DNA of 64,000 nucleotides from an uncultured Clostridia bacterium (lineage in GTDB: Bacteria; Bacillota; Clostridia; Christensenellales; Aristaeellaceae), in NCBI GenBank assembly GCA_934647235.1, contig CAKUFG010000007.1, forward strand, positions 35,074 through 99,073, given 5' to 3'. Numbering within the stretch: position 1 is the stretch's first letter; the number at the start of each line of letters is the position of its first letter. The position numbers and the translations under genes were made by a program. Under the pieces are notes generated by a model, which was not told where the DNA came from, ran no database searches, and was given only the letters and a program-made list of their open reading frames with translations. Of this stretch, positions 14,275-22,757 are shown one piece after another.

Positions 14275-15006
14275 TTATTCGGTTTTGCCCTTGCTCAGCG
14301 GCGGCTTGCGCCCGTATATGCCGGTGCGAATTTCCTGCAGATAGGCCTCGCGCATGGGCATGTCCGGCACCTTCTCCGCATCGCGCGCAGCGCGCTCCTG
14401 ATCATAGGGGAGCAGGATGAAATTCAAATCCAGCGGCGCGGGAGCGGCGCCCATTTCGCATTGCAGGATGGCGTACTGCACCATGGTCAGCCCCAGGCTG
14501 TTGCCTGCGCTGCCGATGCTGAACAGCAGCTTTGGCGCGCTGCGCAGCGAGCGCAGGCCGGGGCGGTGGATGTCCGCATAGCCCACGATATCATAATCGG
14601 GCTCAAACAGCCAGGTCAGCTCTTCCTCCGGCTCATGGGCGGCCTGCAGCACGGGCATGACGGGCCGGCCATGCAGCAGGCGCAGATGCTTGCCGGAGAT
14701 CATAGCGTGATGCTCCAGCGGCAGCTCCGCCAGGATGCGCATGCGCTTTTCGCCCAGCTGGCTATAATAGAACTGGTCGCTGCGCGAAAAAGAACGCGAG
14801 GCAACGCCCTCGTCCCAGTTGCCGCGCAGGATCAGGCTGCAGTGCGCCATGGCCCAATCAAAGGTATCAGGCGAGCTTGGACCCTTGCCCACGATATCGC
14901 CCAGGCACCAGATTTCATCGACTGAGCGTGTTTTCAGATCCTGCTCCAGCGCTTCCACGGCGGGCAGGTTGCCGTGCAGATCGGCAATCAAGGCGATGCG
15001 CTTCAT
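14275..15006 (-). CDS. metallophosphoesterase family protein (YfcE/Lpp-like fold)
   Basis: A 243-residue calcineurin-like phosphoesterase. The metal-binding motifs are in order: IADLHGN near residues 6-12, GDIVGKGP near 37-44, GNWD near 62 and LLHGRP near 110. The substrate is not evident. Its ATG overlaps the stop of the upstream amidotransferase-like gene by 4 bp (ATGA), so the two are translationally coupled, but they have no obvious shared pathway. It differs clearly in sequence from the second phosphoesterase at 20469. Confidence 0.85.
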   Translation of the reverse strand: MKRIALIADLHGNLPAVEALEQDLKTRSVDEIWCLGDIVGKGPSSPDTFDWAMAHCSLILRGNWDEGVASRSFSRSDQFYYSQLGEKRMRILAELPLEHHAMISGKHLRLLHGRPVMPVLQAAHEPEEELTWLFEPDYDIVGYADIHRPGLRSLRSAPKLLFSIGSAGNSLGLTMVQYAILQCEMGAAPAPLDLNFILLPYDQERAARDAEKVPDMPMREAYLQEIRTGIYGRKPPLSKGKTE

Positions 15007-15704
15007 CGTGAGGCCTCGCGGATCAGCCAGTCAAGGGGCGCGCGGTGCTCGACATAGCGATCCTGCAGCGATTCGGGATGCCACTGCACGGCCAGCAGCG
15101 GGCGGCCGTCGGCAAACTCAAAGCCCTCGATCAGCCGGTCGGGCGCGACGGCGTTGATTTTCAGATCGGGCGCAAGCGTTTTAACGCCCTGATGGTGGCG
15201 GCTGTTTACCTGGATTTCATCCGCGCCGTAAATGGAACGCAGCAGCGTACCTGATACCAGGCTCATGCTGTGCGCGTAATCGCGGGGCACGTCGTTGCGT
15301 GGATGCTCCAAGTCATGGGAGTACTGCTCGCCGATGTCCTGATACAGCGTGCCGCCCAGGCAGACGTTGATGATCTGCAATCCCCGGCAGATACCCAGAA
15401 TCGGCATGCCGCGCCGCAGCGCGCAGCGCAGCAGCAGTGTTTCCAGCTGATCACGGTTGTCCGCAGGCGCGCCGCAGCAGGGCAGCATTTCTTCCCCATA
15501 GCGGGCAGGGTTCACATCGCCGCCGCCGGTAAAGAGCACGCCGTCCATGCGGGAGAGCATTTCATCCGCCAGCGCTTCGCTGTCGGTAAAGGAGAGCAGC
15601 ACCGGCGCGCCGCCCGCGCGCTGCACCGCATCGATATAATCGGGGCCCAGGCACATCTGCCTTTTTTCATCATTCCAGGAGGGGGTAAGGGCGATCAGGG
15701 GCAT
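15003..15704 (-). CDS. gamma-glutamyl-gamma-aminobutyrate hydrolase family protein (class I amidotransferase fold)
   Basis: A 233-residue peptidase C26-type protein, relatives of which (PuuD) hydrolyse gamma-glutamyl amides in polyamine breakdown. The nucleophile elbow GICRGLQ and the catalytic VQWHPE are both present, as is FTGGGDVNP near residue 58. The start was moved to the internal ATG because it has GGAGGA seven bases upstream; a longer frame to 15740 would cover its own promoter. The real substrate is unknown. Confidence 0.88.
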   Translation of the reverse strand: MPLIALTPSWNDEKRQMCLGPDYIDAVQRAGGAPVLLSFTDSEALADEMLSRMDGVLFTGGGDVNPARYGEEMLPCCGAPADNRDQLETLLLRCALRRGMPILGICRGLQIINVCLGGTLYQDIGEQYSHDLEHPRNDVPRDYAHSMSLVSGTLLRSIYGADEIQVNSRHHQGVKTLAPDLKINAVAPDRLIEGFEFADGRPLLAVQWHPESLQDRYVEHRAPLDWLIREASR

Positions 15705-15738
15705 GACGGTTTCCTCCGAAAAGTTAAATTTCCCATTC

Positions 15739-15767
15739 ATTATAGCATGATGTGCGCTGATTTGCTA
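15739..15767 (-). promoter_or_regulatory. promoter of the amidotransferase-phosphoesterase pair
   Basis: On the minus strand TATAAT (complement of 15739-15744) preceded by TGC, an extended -10, with a weak -35 (TAGCAA) 17 bp upstream. Confidence 0.55.
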
Positions 15768-15847
15768 CTGAAACGGCAAAAAATCACCGATGCCCGGGGG
15801 AGCGGGGGAAGATTTTTGCGAAATTGCGAAAAAGTTGCAATTTCCTC

Positions 15848-15876
15848 TTTATTTCTGCGTTTATATGTGGTAAAAT
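15848..15876 (+). promoter_or_regulatory. promoter of the M24 peptidase-efp genes
   Basis: TAAAAT at 15871-15876 with an extended -10 TGG in front and a weak -35 (TTTATT) 17 bp upstream. A TTGCAA lies too far away at 15835. Confidence 0.5.
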
Positions 15877-15921
15877 CGCATGTGGCATATTCTAATTGCC
15901 AAATGATAATGGGGGACATGC

Positions 15922-16983
15922 ATGGAACGCACAGACAAATTGCTGGCAATGCTGCCGCAGGGTACGGCCGCGCTGCTGCATAATGCATCCAATATTTTCT
16001 ACCTGAGCGCCTATACGGGCGAGGGTCTGCTGCTGGTGGCTCCCGGCATCCGCGCCGTGATTACGGATTTCCGCTATGTCGAGGCGGCGCAGAAGCAGTG
16101 CCCCGGCTTTACGGTGCACTCCATCCGCGCGGGCGTAAGCCATGTGCAGGTGGCCGCGCAGCTGCTGCGCGAGGCCGGTATTACCCGCCTGGCCATTGAG
16201 GATAATATCATTACCGTCCGCCAGATGAAGGAAATCGAGACCGCCATGCCCGGCGTCGCCTTCGAGCCTTTGGACTTTAAGGTGGAAGCGCTGCGCGAGG
16301 TGAAGGACGACGACGAAATGAACCGCATCGAGCGCGCGTGCGATATCACCTGCCAGGCGTTCGAGTATATCTGCGGCTTCATCGCGCCGGGACGCACTGA
16401 GCGCGAGGTGCAGCTAGCGCTGGATTACAAAATGCTCGCGCTGGGCGCGCAGGGAATGGCCTTCTCCACCATCGTGGCTGCGGGCGAAAACGGTTCGCTT
16501 CCCCATGCCGTGCCGGGCGATCGCGTGATCGAGCCGGGCGATATGGTGACCATGGACTTTGGCGCCAAGGTGGATGGCTACTGTGCCGATATGACGCGCA
16601 CCGTGGCGGTGGGCAAGCCCTCCGATAAGATGCGCAAAATCTACGATATCGTCCTGCATGCGCAGGAGGCCGCGCAGGCGGCTATCGCTCCGGGCCTGAA
16701 ATGCTGCGATATTGACGCGGTGGCCCGCAATATCATCGCCGGGGAAGGCTATGGCGAGTGCTTCGGCCACAGCACCGGCCACGGCGTGGGCATCGATATC
16801 CATGAAGAGCCGCGCGTTTCCTCGCGCTGCGATAAGCTGCTGGTTCCCGGCCATATCATCACCATCGAGCCGGGTATCTATGTGCCGGGCCTGGGCGGCG
16901 TGCGCATTGAAAATACCTGCGCCGTTACCGAAACCGGCGGCCGCCCCCTGTGCGGTGCATCCAAGGAGCTGCGCATCCTGTAA
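15922..16983 (+). CDS. M24 family aminopeptidase (Xaa-Pro peptidase type)
   Basis: A 353-residue two-domain peptidase with creatinase-like N-domain (about 1-125) and pita-bread metallopeptidase domain. All five metal ligands are visible: two Asp in MDFGAKVDGYCADMTRT, His in STGHGVG, Glu in ITIEPG and Glu in RIENT. The length and position directly upstream of efp match the Xaa-Pro peptidase often found there in Bacillota. GGGGG lies seven bases before the ATG. Confidence 0.93.
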   Translation: MERTDKLLAMLPQGTAALLHNASNIFYLSAYTGEGLLLVAPGIRAVITDFRYVEAAQKQCPGFTVHSIRAGVSHVQVAAQLLREAGITRLAIEDNIITVRQMKEIETAMPGVAFEPLDFKVEALREVKDDDEMNRIERACDITCQAFEYICGFIAPGRTEREVQLALDYKMLALGAQGMAFSTIVAAGENGSLPHAVPGDRVIEPGDMVTMDFGAKVDGYCADMTRTVAVGKPSDKMRKIYDIVLHAQEAAQAAIAPGLKCCDIDAVARNIIAGEGYGECFGHSTGHGVGIDIHEEPRVSSRCDKLLVPGHIITIEPGIYVPGLGGVRIENTCAVTETGGRPLCGASKELRIL

Positions 16984-17035
16984 GCGCTGTCCTTTTGCAA
17001 ATAAACACAACAACAATTGATGGAGGAATGAATCA

Positions 17036-17593
17036 ATGATTACTGCTGGCGATTTCAAAAAGGGCATTACCGTAGAATGGGATGGCGGCGTTTGGACGAT
17101 CGTGGACTTTCAGCATGTAAAGCCCGGCAAGGGCGCTGCCTTTGTCCGCACCAAGATCAAGAACATCATGACCGGCGCCGTGGTTGAGCGCTCCTTCAAC
17201 CCCACCGATAAGATGCCCAAGGCCGTCATCGAAACCAAGGAGATGGAATATCTCTATAACGACGGCGAGCTGTACTACTTCATGGATCCCGAAACCTACG
17301 AGCAGATGCCCCTCAACCACAGCCAGGTGGAGGACGCCATCCAGTTCGTGAAGGAAAACACCAATGTGACCATCCGCTACTTCAAGGGCAGCGCCTTCTC
17401 TGTGGAAGCGCCCAACTTTGTAGAGCTGGAAGTGACCCAGACCGAGCCTGGCTTCAAGGGTGATACCGCTACCAATAACTTCAAGCCCGCCACCGTGGAA
17501 ACCGGCTACGAGCTGCAGGTGCCGCTGTTCATCAACATCGGCGATAAGATCAAGATCGACACCCGCTCTGGCGAGTACCTGTCCAGAGCCTGA
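17036..17593 (+). CDS. efp: elongation factor P
   Basis: A 185-residue translation factor that relieves ribosome stalling at polyproline. The loop that reaches the peptidyl-transferase centre has Lys32 (KPGKGAAF), the residue that is modified in many bacteria. OB domains follow, ending in the typical IKIDTRSGEYLSRA tail. It has a strong GGAGG before the ATG and lies 52 bp after the peptidase gene. Confidence 0.98.
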   Translation: MITAGDFKKGITVEWDGGVWTIVDFQHVKPGKGAAFVRTKIKNIMTGAVVERSFNPTDKMPKAVIETKEMEYLYNDGELYYFMDPETYEQMPLNHSQVEDAIQFVKENTNVTIRYFKGSAFSVEAPNFVELEVTQTEPGFKGDTATNNFKPATVETGYELQVPLFINIGDKIKIDTRSGEYLSRA

Positions 17594-17608
17594 TTAAAGG
17601 AGAACAGA

Positions 17609-18073
17609 ATGAGCAATATCAATGATCGCGTTGCCTATCTGAAGGGCCTGGCCGAGGGCATGAAGCTGACCGACGAAACCAACGAGGGCAAGCTTCTGCT
17701 GAAGGTTCTGGACGTACTGCAGGATATGGCCGAGGAGATCACCGCCCTGCGCAAGGATCATGACGAGCTGGATGAGTACGTTGAGAGCATCGACGACGAT
17801 CTGGCCGATATGGAAGAGTACCTCTACGATGAAGACGACGAGGACGAAGGCTGCAGCGGCTGCTGCGGCTGCGGCGGCGATGACGACGAGGACGAAGAAG
17901 AAGACGAGGATGACGATGATCAGCTGGTAGAATATACCTGCCCGCACTGCGGCAACGAAGTCACCTTTGAAATCGACGGCTTCGATCTGGAGGAAGAAAA
18001 CCTCTGCCCTGCCTGCGGCAAGCCCCTCTTCCCCATTGACGGCGAAGACGACGAGGATTCCGATCAGAAATAA
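17609..18073 (+). CDS. CD1247-type protein with acidic linker and zinc ribbon
   Basis: A 154-residue protein. Residues 1-65 form the helical CD1247 N-terminal domain found in Clostridia. Next come a stretch of mostly Asp and Glu interrupted by a Cys-rich CSGCCGCGG patch (about 79-87), then a zinc ribbon with CPHCGNE and CPACGKP (about 111-135) and a second acidic end. The function is unknown. AAAGGAG lies ahead of the ATG and efp ends 15 bp upstream, so it belongs to the same transcript. Confidence 0.85.
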   Translation: MSNINDRVAYLKGLAEGMKLTDETNEGKLLLKVLDVLQDMAEEITALRKDHDELDEYVESIDDDLADMEEYLYDEDDEDEGCSGCCGCGGDDDEDEEEDEDDDDQLVEYTCPHCGNEVTFEIDGFDLEEENLCPACGKPLFPIDGEDDEDSDQK

Positions 18074-18085
18074 AATGCGATTTAC

Positions 18086-18120
18086 AAAAGGCCGTCCCTT
18101 GCGGATGGCCTTTTGTTTTT
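18086..18120 (+). terminator. terminator after the efp transcript
   Basis: The 12-bp stem AAAAGGCCGTCC / GGATGGCCTTTT with a 5-nt loop is followed by GTTTTT. Confidence 0.85.
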
Positions 18121-18136
18121 GCGGGGGATAAACGCA

Positions 18137-18895
18137 ATGGACTATATGCATGAATACGCCAGGCCCTTTTTCTTTGAGGGCGGCGAGCACGCCGTGCTGC
18201 TTACGCACGGCTTTACCGGCACCCCGGCCACCGTGCGCTATCTGGGCGAGCGGCTGCGCGACGCGGGCTTTACGGTGCAGGGCATCTGCCTGCCTGGCCA
18301 CGGTACAAGGCTGGAGGATATGCGCCCGGTGCGCTGGCAGGATTATCTGAACGCCGAGCTGAGCGCCGTGCGCGAATTAAAGGAGAAATATCCCTATGTG
18401 TCCGTGTGCGGCCTGTCCATGGGCGGTGATCTGACCCTGATTGCCGCCGAGCAGATGGAGGTGACCAGCTGCATCCCCATTTCCGCCCCCATGAAAACGC
18501 AGGTGCGCTTTGACTGGGCGGCAGGTGCGCTGTCCGTGTTTGTGCCCGTTACGTATTGGCGTAACGGCGGCAAGGTGGACCCAAACGATCCAATGAAGGA
18601 TTACAAGGCCGGATACGCGGGCTTTCCCACCCGCAGCGTGACCGATCTGCGCCATCTGATGCACCTGGCGCGCAAAAACCTGTATGCGATCTCCTGCCCC
18701 ATGCTGGTGGTGCAAAGCCACGGCGATCATACCATCAGCAAGGACAGCGCGGATATCATCCTGGCTGGGGCGGGCGCAAGACAAAAAGAAATGCTCTGGC
18801 TGGCCGACGCGCCCCACGCCTGCACAGCCTCCAAGGCCTGCGATGAAATTGCCGGGCGCGTAATTCCCTTCCTGCGCAAGGCGCAGAACGCATGA
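18137..18895 (+). CDS. alpha/beta-hydrolase, carboxylesterase/monoacylglycerol lipase type
   Basis: A 252-residue serine hydrolase resembling Est30-like carboxylesterases. The oxyanion region LLTHGFTGTP is near residue 22, the nucleophile Ser94 is in GLSMGG, and the acid (SHGDHTI) and the late His (DAPHAC) follow at suitable distance. The ATG at 18137 has GGGGGA in front; the longer frame to 18113 would start in the terminator. No signal peptide, so cytoplasmic action on short acyl esters is likely. Confidence 0.9.
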   Translation: MDYMHEYARPFFFEGGEHAVLLTHGFTGTPATVRYLGERLRDAGFTVQGICLPGHGTRLEDMRPVRWQDYLNAELSAVRELKEKYPYVSVCGLSMGGDLTLIAAEQMEVTSCIPISAPMKTQVRFDWAAGALSVFVPVTYWRNGGKVDPNDPMKDYKAGYAGFPTRSVTDLRHLMHLARKNLYAISCPMLVVQSHGDHTISKDSADIILAGAGARQKEMLWLADAPHACTASKACDEIAGRVIPFLRKAQNA

Positions 18896-18943
18896 GCTTA
18901 TTGCCGCATAGCATGAACCATCCAGAGAAAGGGGGAGAGCGCT

Positions 18944-19225
18944 ATGCGGCTTTCTGATACCATGACGCCCGCGCGCGGATGGGAGGAAGCGGCCATGCTG
19001 ACGGCGCAGGCGCGCACCATCAGCGGCGGCGCGGCACTGAGCGCCCTGCGGGAGGCGCAGCGCGAAAGCGATCGGACCCTGCAATCGGCCAAGGCGCTGC
19101 CTGTAAGCGCGCAGGAGCCGGAAAACGCGCAAAAGCCCGCCGGGGCGGTCGAGGCGCATAAGGCCCCGAATACCTTGCGGCGGGCGGCGTTTTATCAGGC
19201 GATGCGCGCCTGGCGCGGCAATTAA
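18944..19225 (+). CDS. small hypothetical protein
   Basis: A 93-residue frame with a good Shine-Dalgarno (GGGGGAGAG) before the ATG. The protein is Ala/Glu/Arg-rich, mostly helical, without membrane segment or recognised motif. Its stop codon overlaps the stop of the converging CAP-domain gene. It could be a real small gene or chance; the ribosome binding site is the main argument. Confidence 0.45.
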   Translation: MRLSDTMTPARGWEEAAMLTAQARTISGGAALSALREAQRESDRTLQSAKALPVSAQEPENAQKPAGAVEAHKAPNTLRRAAFYQAMRAWRGN

Positions 19226-19917
19226 CGCGCGAAGACCTGCGTTACATACACATAGCCCTGATCGTCATAGCACACGCCGATGCCTACCTTGGTCCACTGG
19301 CTGCCCAGAATGTTGGCGCGGTGCCCCGTGCTGCTCATAAAGGCGGCCTCAGCCTTATTGACCGTGGCATGGTGGGCAATGTTCTCGCCCACGCCCTGAT
19401 AGCTGTAGCCAAAGCGCTTGAGCATGGCGGCCATGTTGCCGTAGGTGGGGGACTCGTGCGCAAAGTAGCCGTTGGTTTTCATATCGCAGGATTTGATGCG
19501 CGCGATGCGGCAAAGCTCCTGATCCAGGGGCAAAGCGGCCAATCCGTTCGCTTCGCGGTCAGCATTTAGTAAATTCCATGCAGAATACTCTTGCGCAGAG
19601 ACGGAAACCGTAGTATAATCCCCAAGGTTCCCGGAGTTTGTGGGCGCGGCTGTTGGCCTGGCGGTTGGCTGAACCGTGGGCTGCGGCGTGGCCGTAGGCT
19701 TGGGCGCGGCGGTAGGCTGCGCGCTGGGAGCAGGCGCAGGCGTGGCCGTGGCGCAGTCCTGGGGCTGATTGGTGGCTGTGCCGCAGGCGCTGTTTGGATT
19801 GCGATAAGGCCAGTTGTTCACGCCAAACTGCGACGTGGGTGCGCCTTCCGCCAGGGATGAGGCGGCGAAAAGAACGGAAACCAGAGATAAACACGCGATT
19901 CTTTTGAGCTGTTTCAT
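19222..19917 (-). CDS. secreted CAP-domain (SCP/YkwD-like) protein
   Basis: A 231-residue exported protein. Signal peptide about residues 1-24 (AxA end before EGAPTS), a Pro/Thr/Ala-rich linker with PTA and TPQ repeats about 55-95, and a CAP domain from about 105 with LLNADREANGL, YFAHESPTYG, GENIAHH and the final YVTQVFAR strand. Such domains occur in YkwD and spore-coat-associated SafA-like proteins; the activity here is unknown. The start was set at the ATG preceded by GGAGG; the frame runs further upstream without a ribosome binding site. Confidence 0.9.
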   Translation of the reverse strand: MKQLKRIACLSLVSVLFAASSLAEGAPTSQFGVNNWPYRNPNSACGTATNQPQDCATATPAPAPSAQPTAAPKPTATPQPTVQPTARPTAAPTNSGNLGDYTTVSVSAQEYSAWNLLNADREANGLAALPLDQELCRIARIKSCDMKTNGYFAHESPTYGNMAAMLKRFGYSYQGVGENIAHHATVNKAEAAFMSSTGHRANILGSQWTKVGIGVCYDDQGYVYVTQVFAR

Positions 19918-20052
19918 ATGTACCTCCGTTTTTGTTGCGAGTGTATTATGATATCGCAATAAAATCGTAAAACAAACGACCTGCAAAGTCAATTTGCTTT
20001 GCCAATTATCTGCCATGGAAATCCGTGGCATAGCATAAAAGGAGTCTTTACT

Positions 20053-20472
20053 ATGACGTTGACCAAATGCCCGCGCTGCGAGCTGAACTACATCCTGGAC
20101 GGCGAGCAGTACTGCAAAATCTGCCGCATGGAAATGAAGGGCGAGCCCATTCGTGATGAAATTGAAATGTGCACCGTGTGCGGCGAGCATCCCGTGATGC
20201 CCGGCAAGGACGTGTGCCTGTTCTGCTATAAGGAAATGAGCGGCGAGGAGAACAACGACGATACCGAAAGCGAGAACATCCCCGTATCCGGGGAGGCCGC
20301 GCTGGATATCGACCCCATCAGCACCATGGATGAAATCATTCCCGATACCGAGGAGGATCCTGACGGCGCGATGTCGCTGGAGGCCCTGGGCGAGGAAGAG
20401 GATGAGGACGAGGACGACGACGACTTCGACGATGAGGAGAACATCGGCAAGCCTCGGAAGGGTAAAAAATGA
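20053..20472 (+). CDS. zinc-ribbon protein with acidic tail
   Basis: A 139-residue protein. Four CxxC motifs in the first 60 residues (CPRC, CKIC, CTVC, CLFC) make two probable zinc knuckles, and the rest is acidic with an EDEDEDDDDFDD run before a basic GKPRKGKK end. The AAAAGGAG eight bases before 20053 decides the start. The stop overlaps the following phosphoesterase start by 4 bp (ATGA). Function unknown. Confidence 0.8.
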   Translation: MTLTKCPRCELNYILDGEQYCKICRMEMKGEPIRDEIEMCTVCGEHPVMPGKDVCLFCYKEMSGEENNDDTESENIPVSGEAALDIDPISTMDEIIPDTEEDPDGAMSLEALGEEEDEDEDDDDFDDEENIGKPRKGKK

Positions 20473-21170
20473 TCGTTTATGCCATCGGCGATTTGCATTT
20501 GCCAGGCGGCGATGATAAGCCGATGGCCGTTTTTGGCGCGCATTGGGAAGGCCACTGGGAGAAGATCTGTCAGGATTGGCGCGCGCGCGTAACGGCGCAG
20601 GATGTGGTGCTGATCCCCGGCGATATCAGCTGGGCGATGCAGCTGAGCCATGCGCTGGACGATCTGCACGCCATCGCCGCCCTGCCTGGGCGCAAGATCC
20701 TGCTGCGCGGCAATCACGATTACTGGTGGAGCTCGCTCACCCGCGTGCGCGAGGCGCTGTCAGAGGGCATGTACGCCCTGCAGAACGATGCGATGACGCT
20801 GGATGGGATCACCTTCTGCGGTTCGCGCGGGTGGACATGCCCGCAGAGCGCGGGGGATACCGAGAATGAGCGCCTCTATGCCAGGGAGCTGCTGCGCCTG
20901 CGCATGTCGCTGGAGTGTGCGCGCAAGCGCAGCCCCGACGGCCCGGTGATCGCGCTCACCCACTTTCCACCCCTTGGCGAGGGCGGCGTGCGCACGCGCG
21001 TATCCGACCTGATGACGGAGTTCCATGTGGACGACGTGGTATACGGACATCTGCACGGCGCATCCATCAAAACGGCCTATTCCGGTCAGGTGGACGGCGT
21101 GCGCTATCACTATGTCGCCTGCGACGGCCTGGGCTTTAAGCTGGCGCAGATTACGCAAAGTGGGGAGTAA
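20469..21170 (+). CDS. metallophosphoesterase
   Basis: A 233-residue calcineurin-like phosphoesterase with AIGDLHLPGG near residue 5, PGDISW near 49, RGNHDYWW near 79, THFPPLGEGG near 160 and YGHLHGASI near 190, so the full set of metal ligands is present. Family members of this size act on small phosphoesters; no substrate is suggested by the neighbours. Coupled to the zinc-ribbon gene and followed by a strong terminator. Confidence 0.9.
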   Translation: MIVYAIGDLHLPGGDDKPMAVFGAHWEGHWEKICQDWRARVTAQDVVLIPGDISWAMQLSHALDDLHAIAALPGRKILLRGNHDYWWSSLTRVREALSEGMYALQNDAMTLDGITFCGSRGWTCPQSAGDTENERLYARELLRLRMSLECARKRSPDGPVIALTHFPPLGEGGVRTRVSDLMTEFHVDDVVYGHLHGASIKTAYSGQVDGVRYHYVACDGLGFKLAQITQSGE

Positions 21171-21210
21171 ACCCGGATTTACGCCGAAAGCACTGCTGAA
21201 AATCGAAACG

Positions 21211-21240
21211 AAAGACGCTTGTGTGGAGCGTCTTTTTTTA
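21211..21240 (+). terminator. terminator after the phosphoesterase
   Basis: The 9-bp stem AAAGACGCT / AGCGTCTTT with a 7-nt loop and a T run. Confidence 0.85.
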
Positions 21241-21555
21241 TTTGTGGGGAATGCGTGCCGCGCGGTGGGGGAGACCCTGCAAAAGCCCGCAGCGGACGCC
21301 TGCGGCAGGCCGGAGCATGGGCTGAAGGCTGTTTGCGACCAAAGATAATTAATTTTTTATGACGTAAAAATTCGTTGAAAATATATAAATTACAATAAAA
21401 TTACTGTGATATATGCTCAATAAAATGCTGGAATATCATGGAAAATGTCCGTTAAATGCGAACGGTTTTTTGACTGAATACGAACACTTATTCTTAAAAG
21501 AAAACAAATGTTTCAAAAGTATAACGAAAATTTGTCCCAAAGTTTTTTTCTGCAG

Positions 21556-21584
21556 TTGACGGAATGAAAAAAGTGGTTCATAAT
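21556..21584 (+). promoter_or_regulatory. mraZ (dcw) promoter
   Basis: TTGACG at 21556-21561, exactly 17 bp, CATAAT at 21579-21584. Confidence 0.75.
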
Positions 21585-21628
21585 GGTGGCACGACCCAGA
21601 AAGTGGTACGAAGTGGCGGAAAAGGTGG
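21569..21628 (+). promoter_or_regulatory. candidate MraZ operator: GTGG repeat array
   Basis: GTGG occurs at 21572, 21586, 21603, 21613 and 21625, three of them as (A/G)AAGTGG or AAGGTGG. MraZ proteins bind direct repeats of TGGGN or AAAGTG(T/G) type at their own promoters. The array spans the -10 box and reaches the ribosome binding site. Confidence 0.5.
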
Positions 21629-21636
21629 TGGACAGC

Positions 21637-22167
21637 ATGGAAGAGGAACGCAAGGCGGAAATGACGCCTGCCCAGTCTGCCCTGCTGGATAAGTATCGCC
21701 ATCTGCTCCGGCGCGGCTTTCGGGGCGCGTATGTTCACGGCCTGGATACCAAGGGGCGCATGATCGTGCCCGCGTCCTTCCGCCAGGCGCTGGGGGAGCG
21801 GTTTTATATCTGCATGACCCCGGATTTCAAGGCCATCGCCATCTATCCGCAGCATGAGTGGGAGCTGTACTACTGCTCCCTGCTGGAGCTGGCCGAAAAG
21901 GATATGCGCATGGAGCGGGTCATCAACCTGTTTTCCAAATATACCTATGATGATTGCGAGTGCGACGCGCAGGGCCGCGTGCTGCTGCCCCAAAAACTGC
22001 GCGCGCGCTTTCTGCAAGACGCCAAGGATGTGGAGGTCAGCGGCGCGGGTACGCATATCCGCGTGATGCGCAATGAGGACGCGCAGAGCGAGGAAGAAGC
22101 TTTTGAGACGGAAATTCCCGATGTGCTGGCCTTCGAGGCTGAAATCGCCGCCCGTAAAAACAATTGA
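21637..22167 (+). CDS. mraZ: division/cell wall cluster transcriptional regulator MraZ
   Basis: A DNA-binding regulator with two AbrB-like halves: the first has HGLDTKGRMIVPASFR, the second CDAQGRVLLPQKLR, both family signatures. From the ATG at 21637 (preceded by AAAGGTGG) it has 176 residues. That leaves an N-terminal extension of about 25 residues before the usual FRG(A/E)Y start and a C-terminal acidic tail of about 30. An upstream in-frame ATG at 21583 sits in the -10 box and is unlikely. The usual next gene rsmH is absent. Confidence 0.92.
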   Translation: MEEERKAEMTPAQSALLDKYRHLLRRGFRGAYVHGLDTKGRMIVPASFRQALGERFYICMTPDFKAIAIYPQHEWELYYCSLLELAEKDMRMERVINLFSKYTYDDCECDAQGRVLLPQKLRARFLQDAKDVEVSGAGTHIRVMRNEDAQSEEEAFETEIPDVLAFEAEIAARKNN

Positions 22168-22205
22168 CCAGGTTCTAATCGAACCGATTGAAAGGATAAA
22201 CTGAA

Positions 22206-22718
22206 ATGTCGCTGGCAAGAAATCCGAACATGACCTACGCCGCAGCAGGCCGCCAGACCCAGCCCTTTGAAAGAATGCACGTCCATAGCAACGTGCATGT
22301 GCCTGCGGCCGAGGCCAGCGTGGATTATGACGGGCGGATGAGCTATTCCGCGCCCAACAGCGTGCGCCGCAGGCGTGAATATGCGGGCGTGCCCATGCTG
22401 GCGGCCGTAGTGGTGCTGGCGTTTACACTGTTTATCGTGGGCGGCTTCTATGGGGCCGCTGTAGCCAACCGCTCGGCGGCTTATAAACAGCGCCAGGCGA
22501 TTATGGACGATATGCAGAGCCTGCAGAAGGAAATTATGGATTTGCAGGTGAAGGTGGCGCAGGCGTGCCAATCCTCTACCATCTGCTATCAGGCGGCGCA
22601 GCGGCTGGGCATGGTATCCAGCCAGGGCGTAAAGCCGATTGAAATCTACGCGCCCAACACCCGGCCTGCCTATGCGGATTCCTCCCTCTCCGCCGGCAGC
22701 GTCGCAGCCTGGCGCTGA
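22206..22718 (+). CDS. FtsL-like cell division protein
   Basis: A 170-residue bitopic protein. An N-terminal cytoplasmic part of about 60 residues is followed by one membrane segment (about 64-86) and a coiled coil (about 92-125), then AAQRLGMV, which resembles the short conserved end of FtsL/DivIC proteins. Its position between mraZ and the PBP gene is where ftsL sits, and FtsL bridges PBP and the FtsQ complex. Sequence divergence in this family keeps the symbol uncertain. AAAGGAT precedes the ATG. Confidence 0.8.
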   Translation: MSLARNPNMTYAAAGRQTQPFERMHVHSNVHVPAAEASVDYDGRMSYSAPNSVRRRREYAGVPMLAAVVVLAFTLFIVGGFYGAAVANRSAAYKQRQAIMDDMQSLQKEIMDLQVKVAQACQSSTICYQAAQRLGMVSSQGVKPIEIYAPNTRPAYADSSLSAGSVAAWR

Positions 22719-22757
22719 GCGCCGGGGCGGGCGCGCGTAAAACGAGGGGGATTTTTT

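Larger units (their letters stand above)
21171..21636. other. AT-rich intergenic region before the dcw cluster
   Basis: After the terminator comes an unusually AT-rich stretch (about 21340-21560) with a small hairpin CCGTT / AACGG plus T6 at 21449-21471, then the mraZ promoter and GTGG repeats. No gene is seen. Confidence 0.7.

Noticed and set aside
21583..21636. ATG at 21583 as the mraZ start
   Set aside because: It overlaps the -10 box of the best promoter and has no Shine-Dalgarno; the ATG at 21637 has one.
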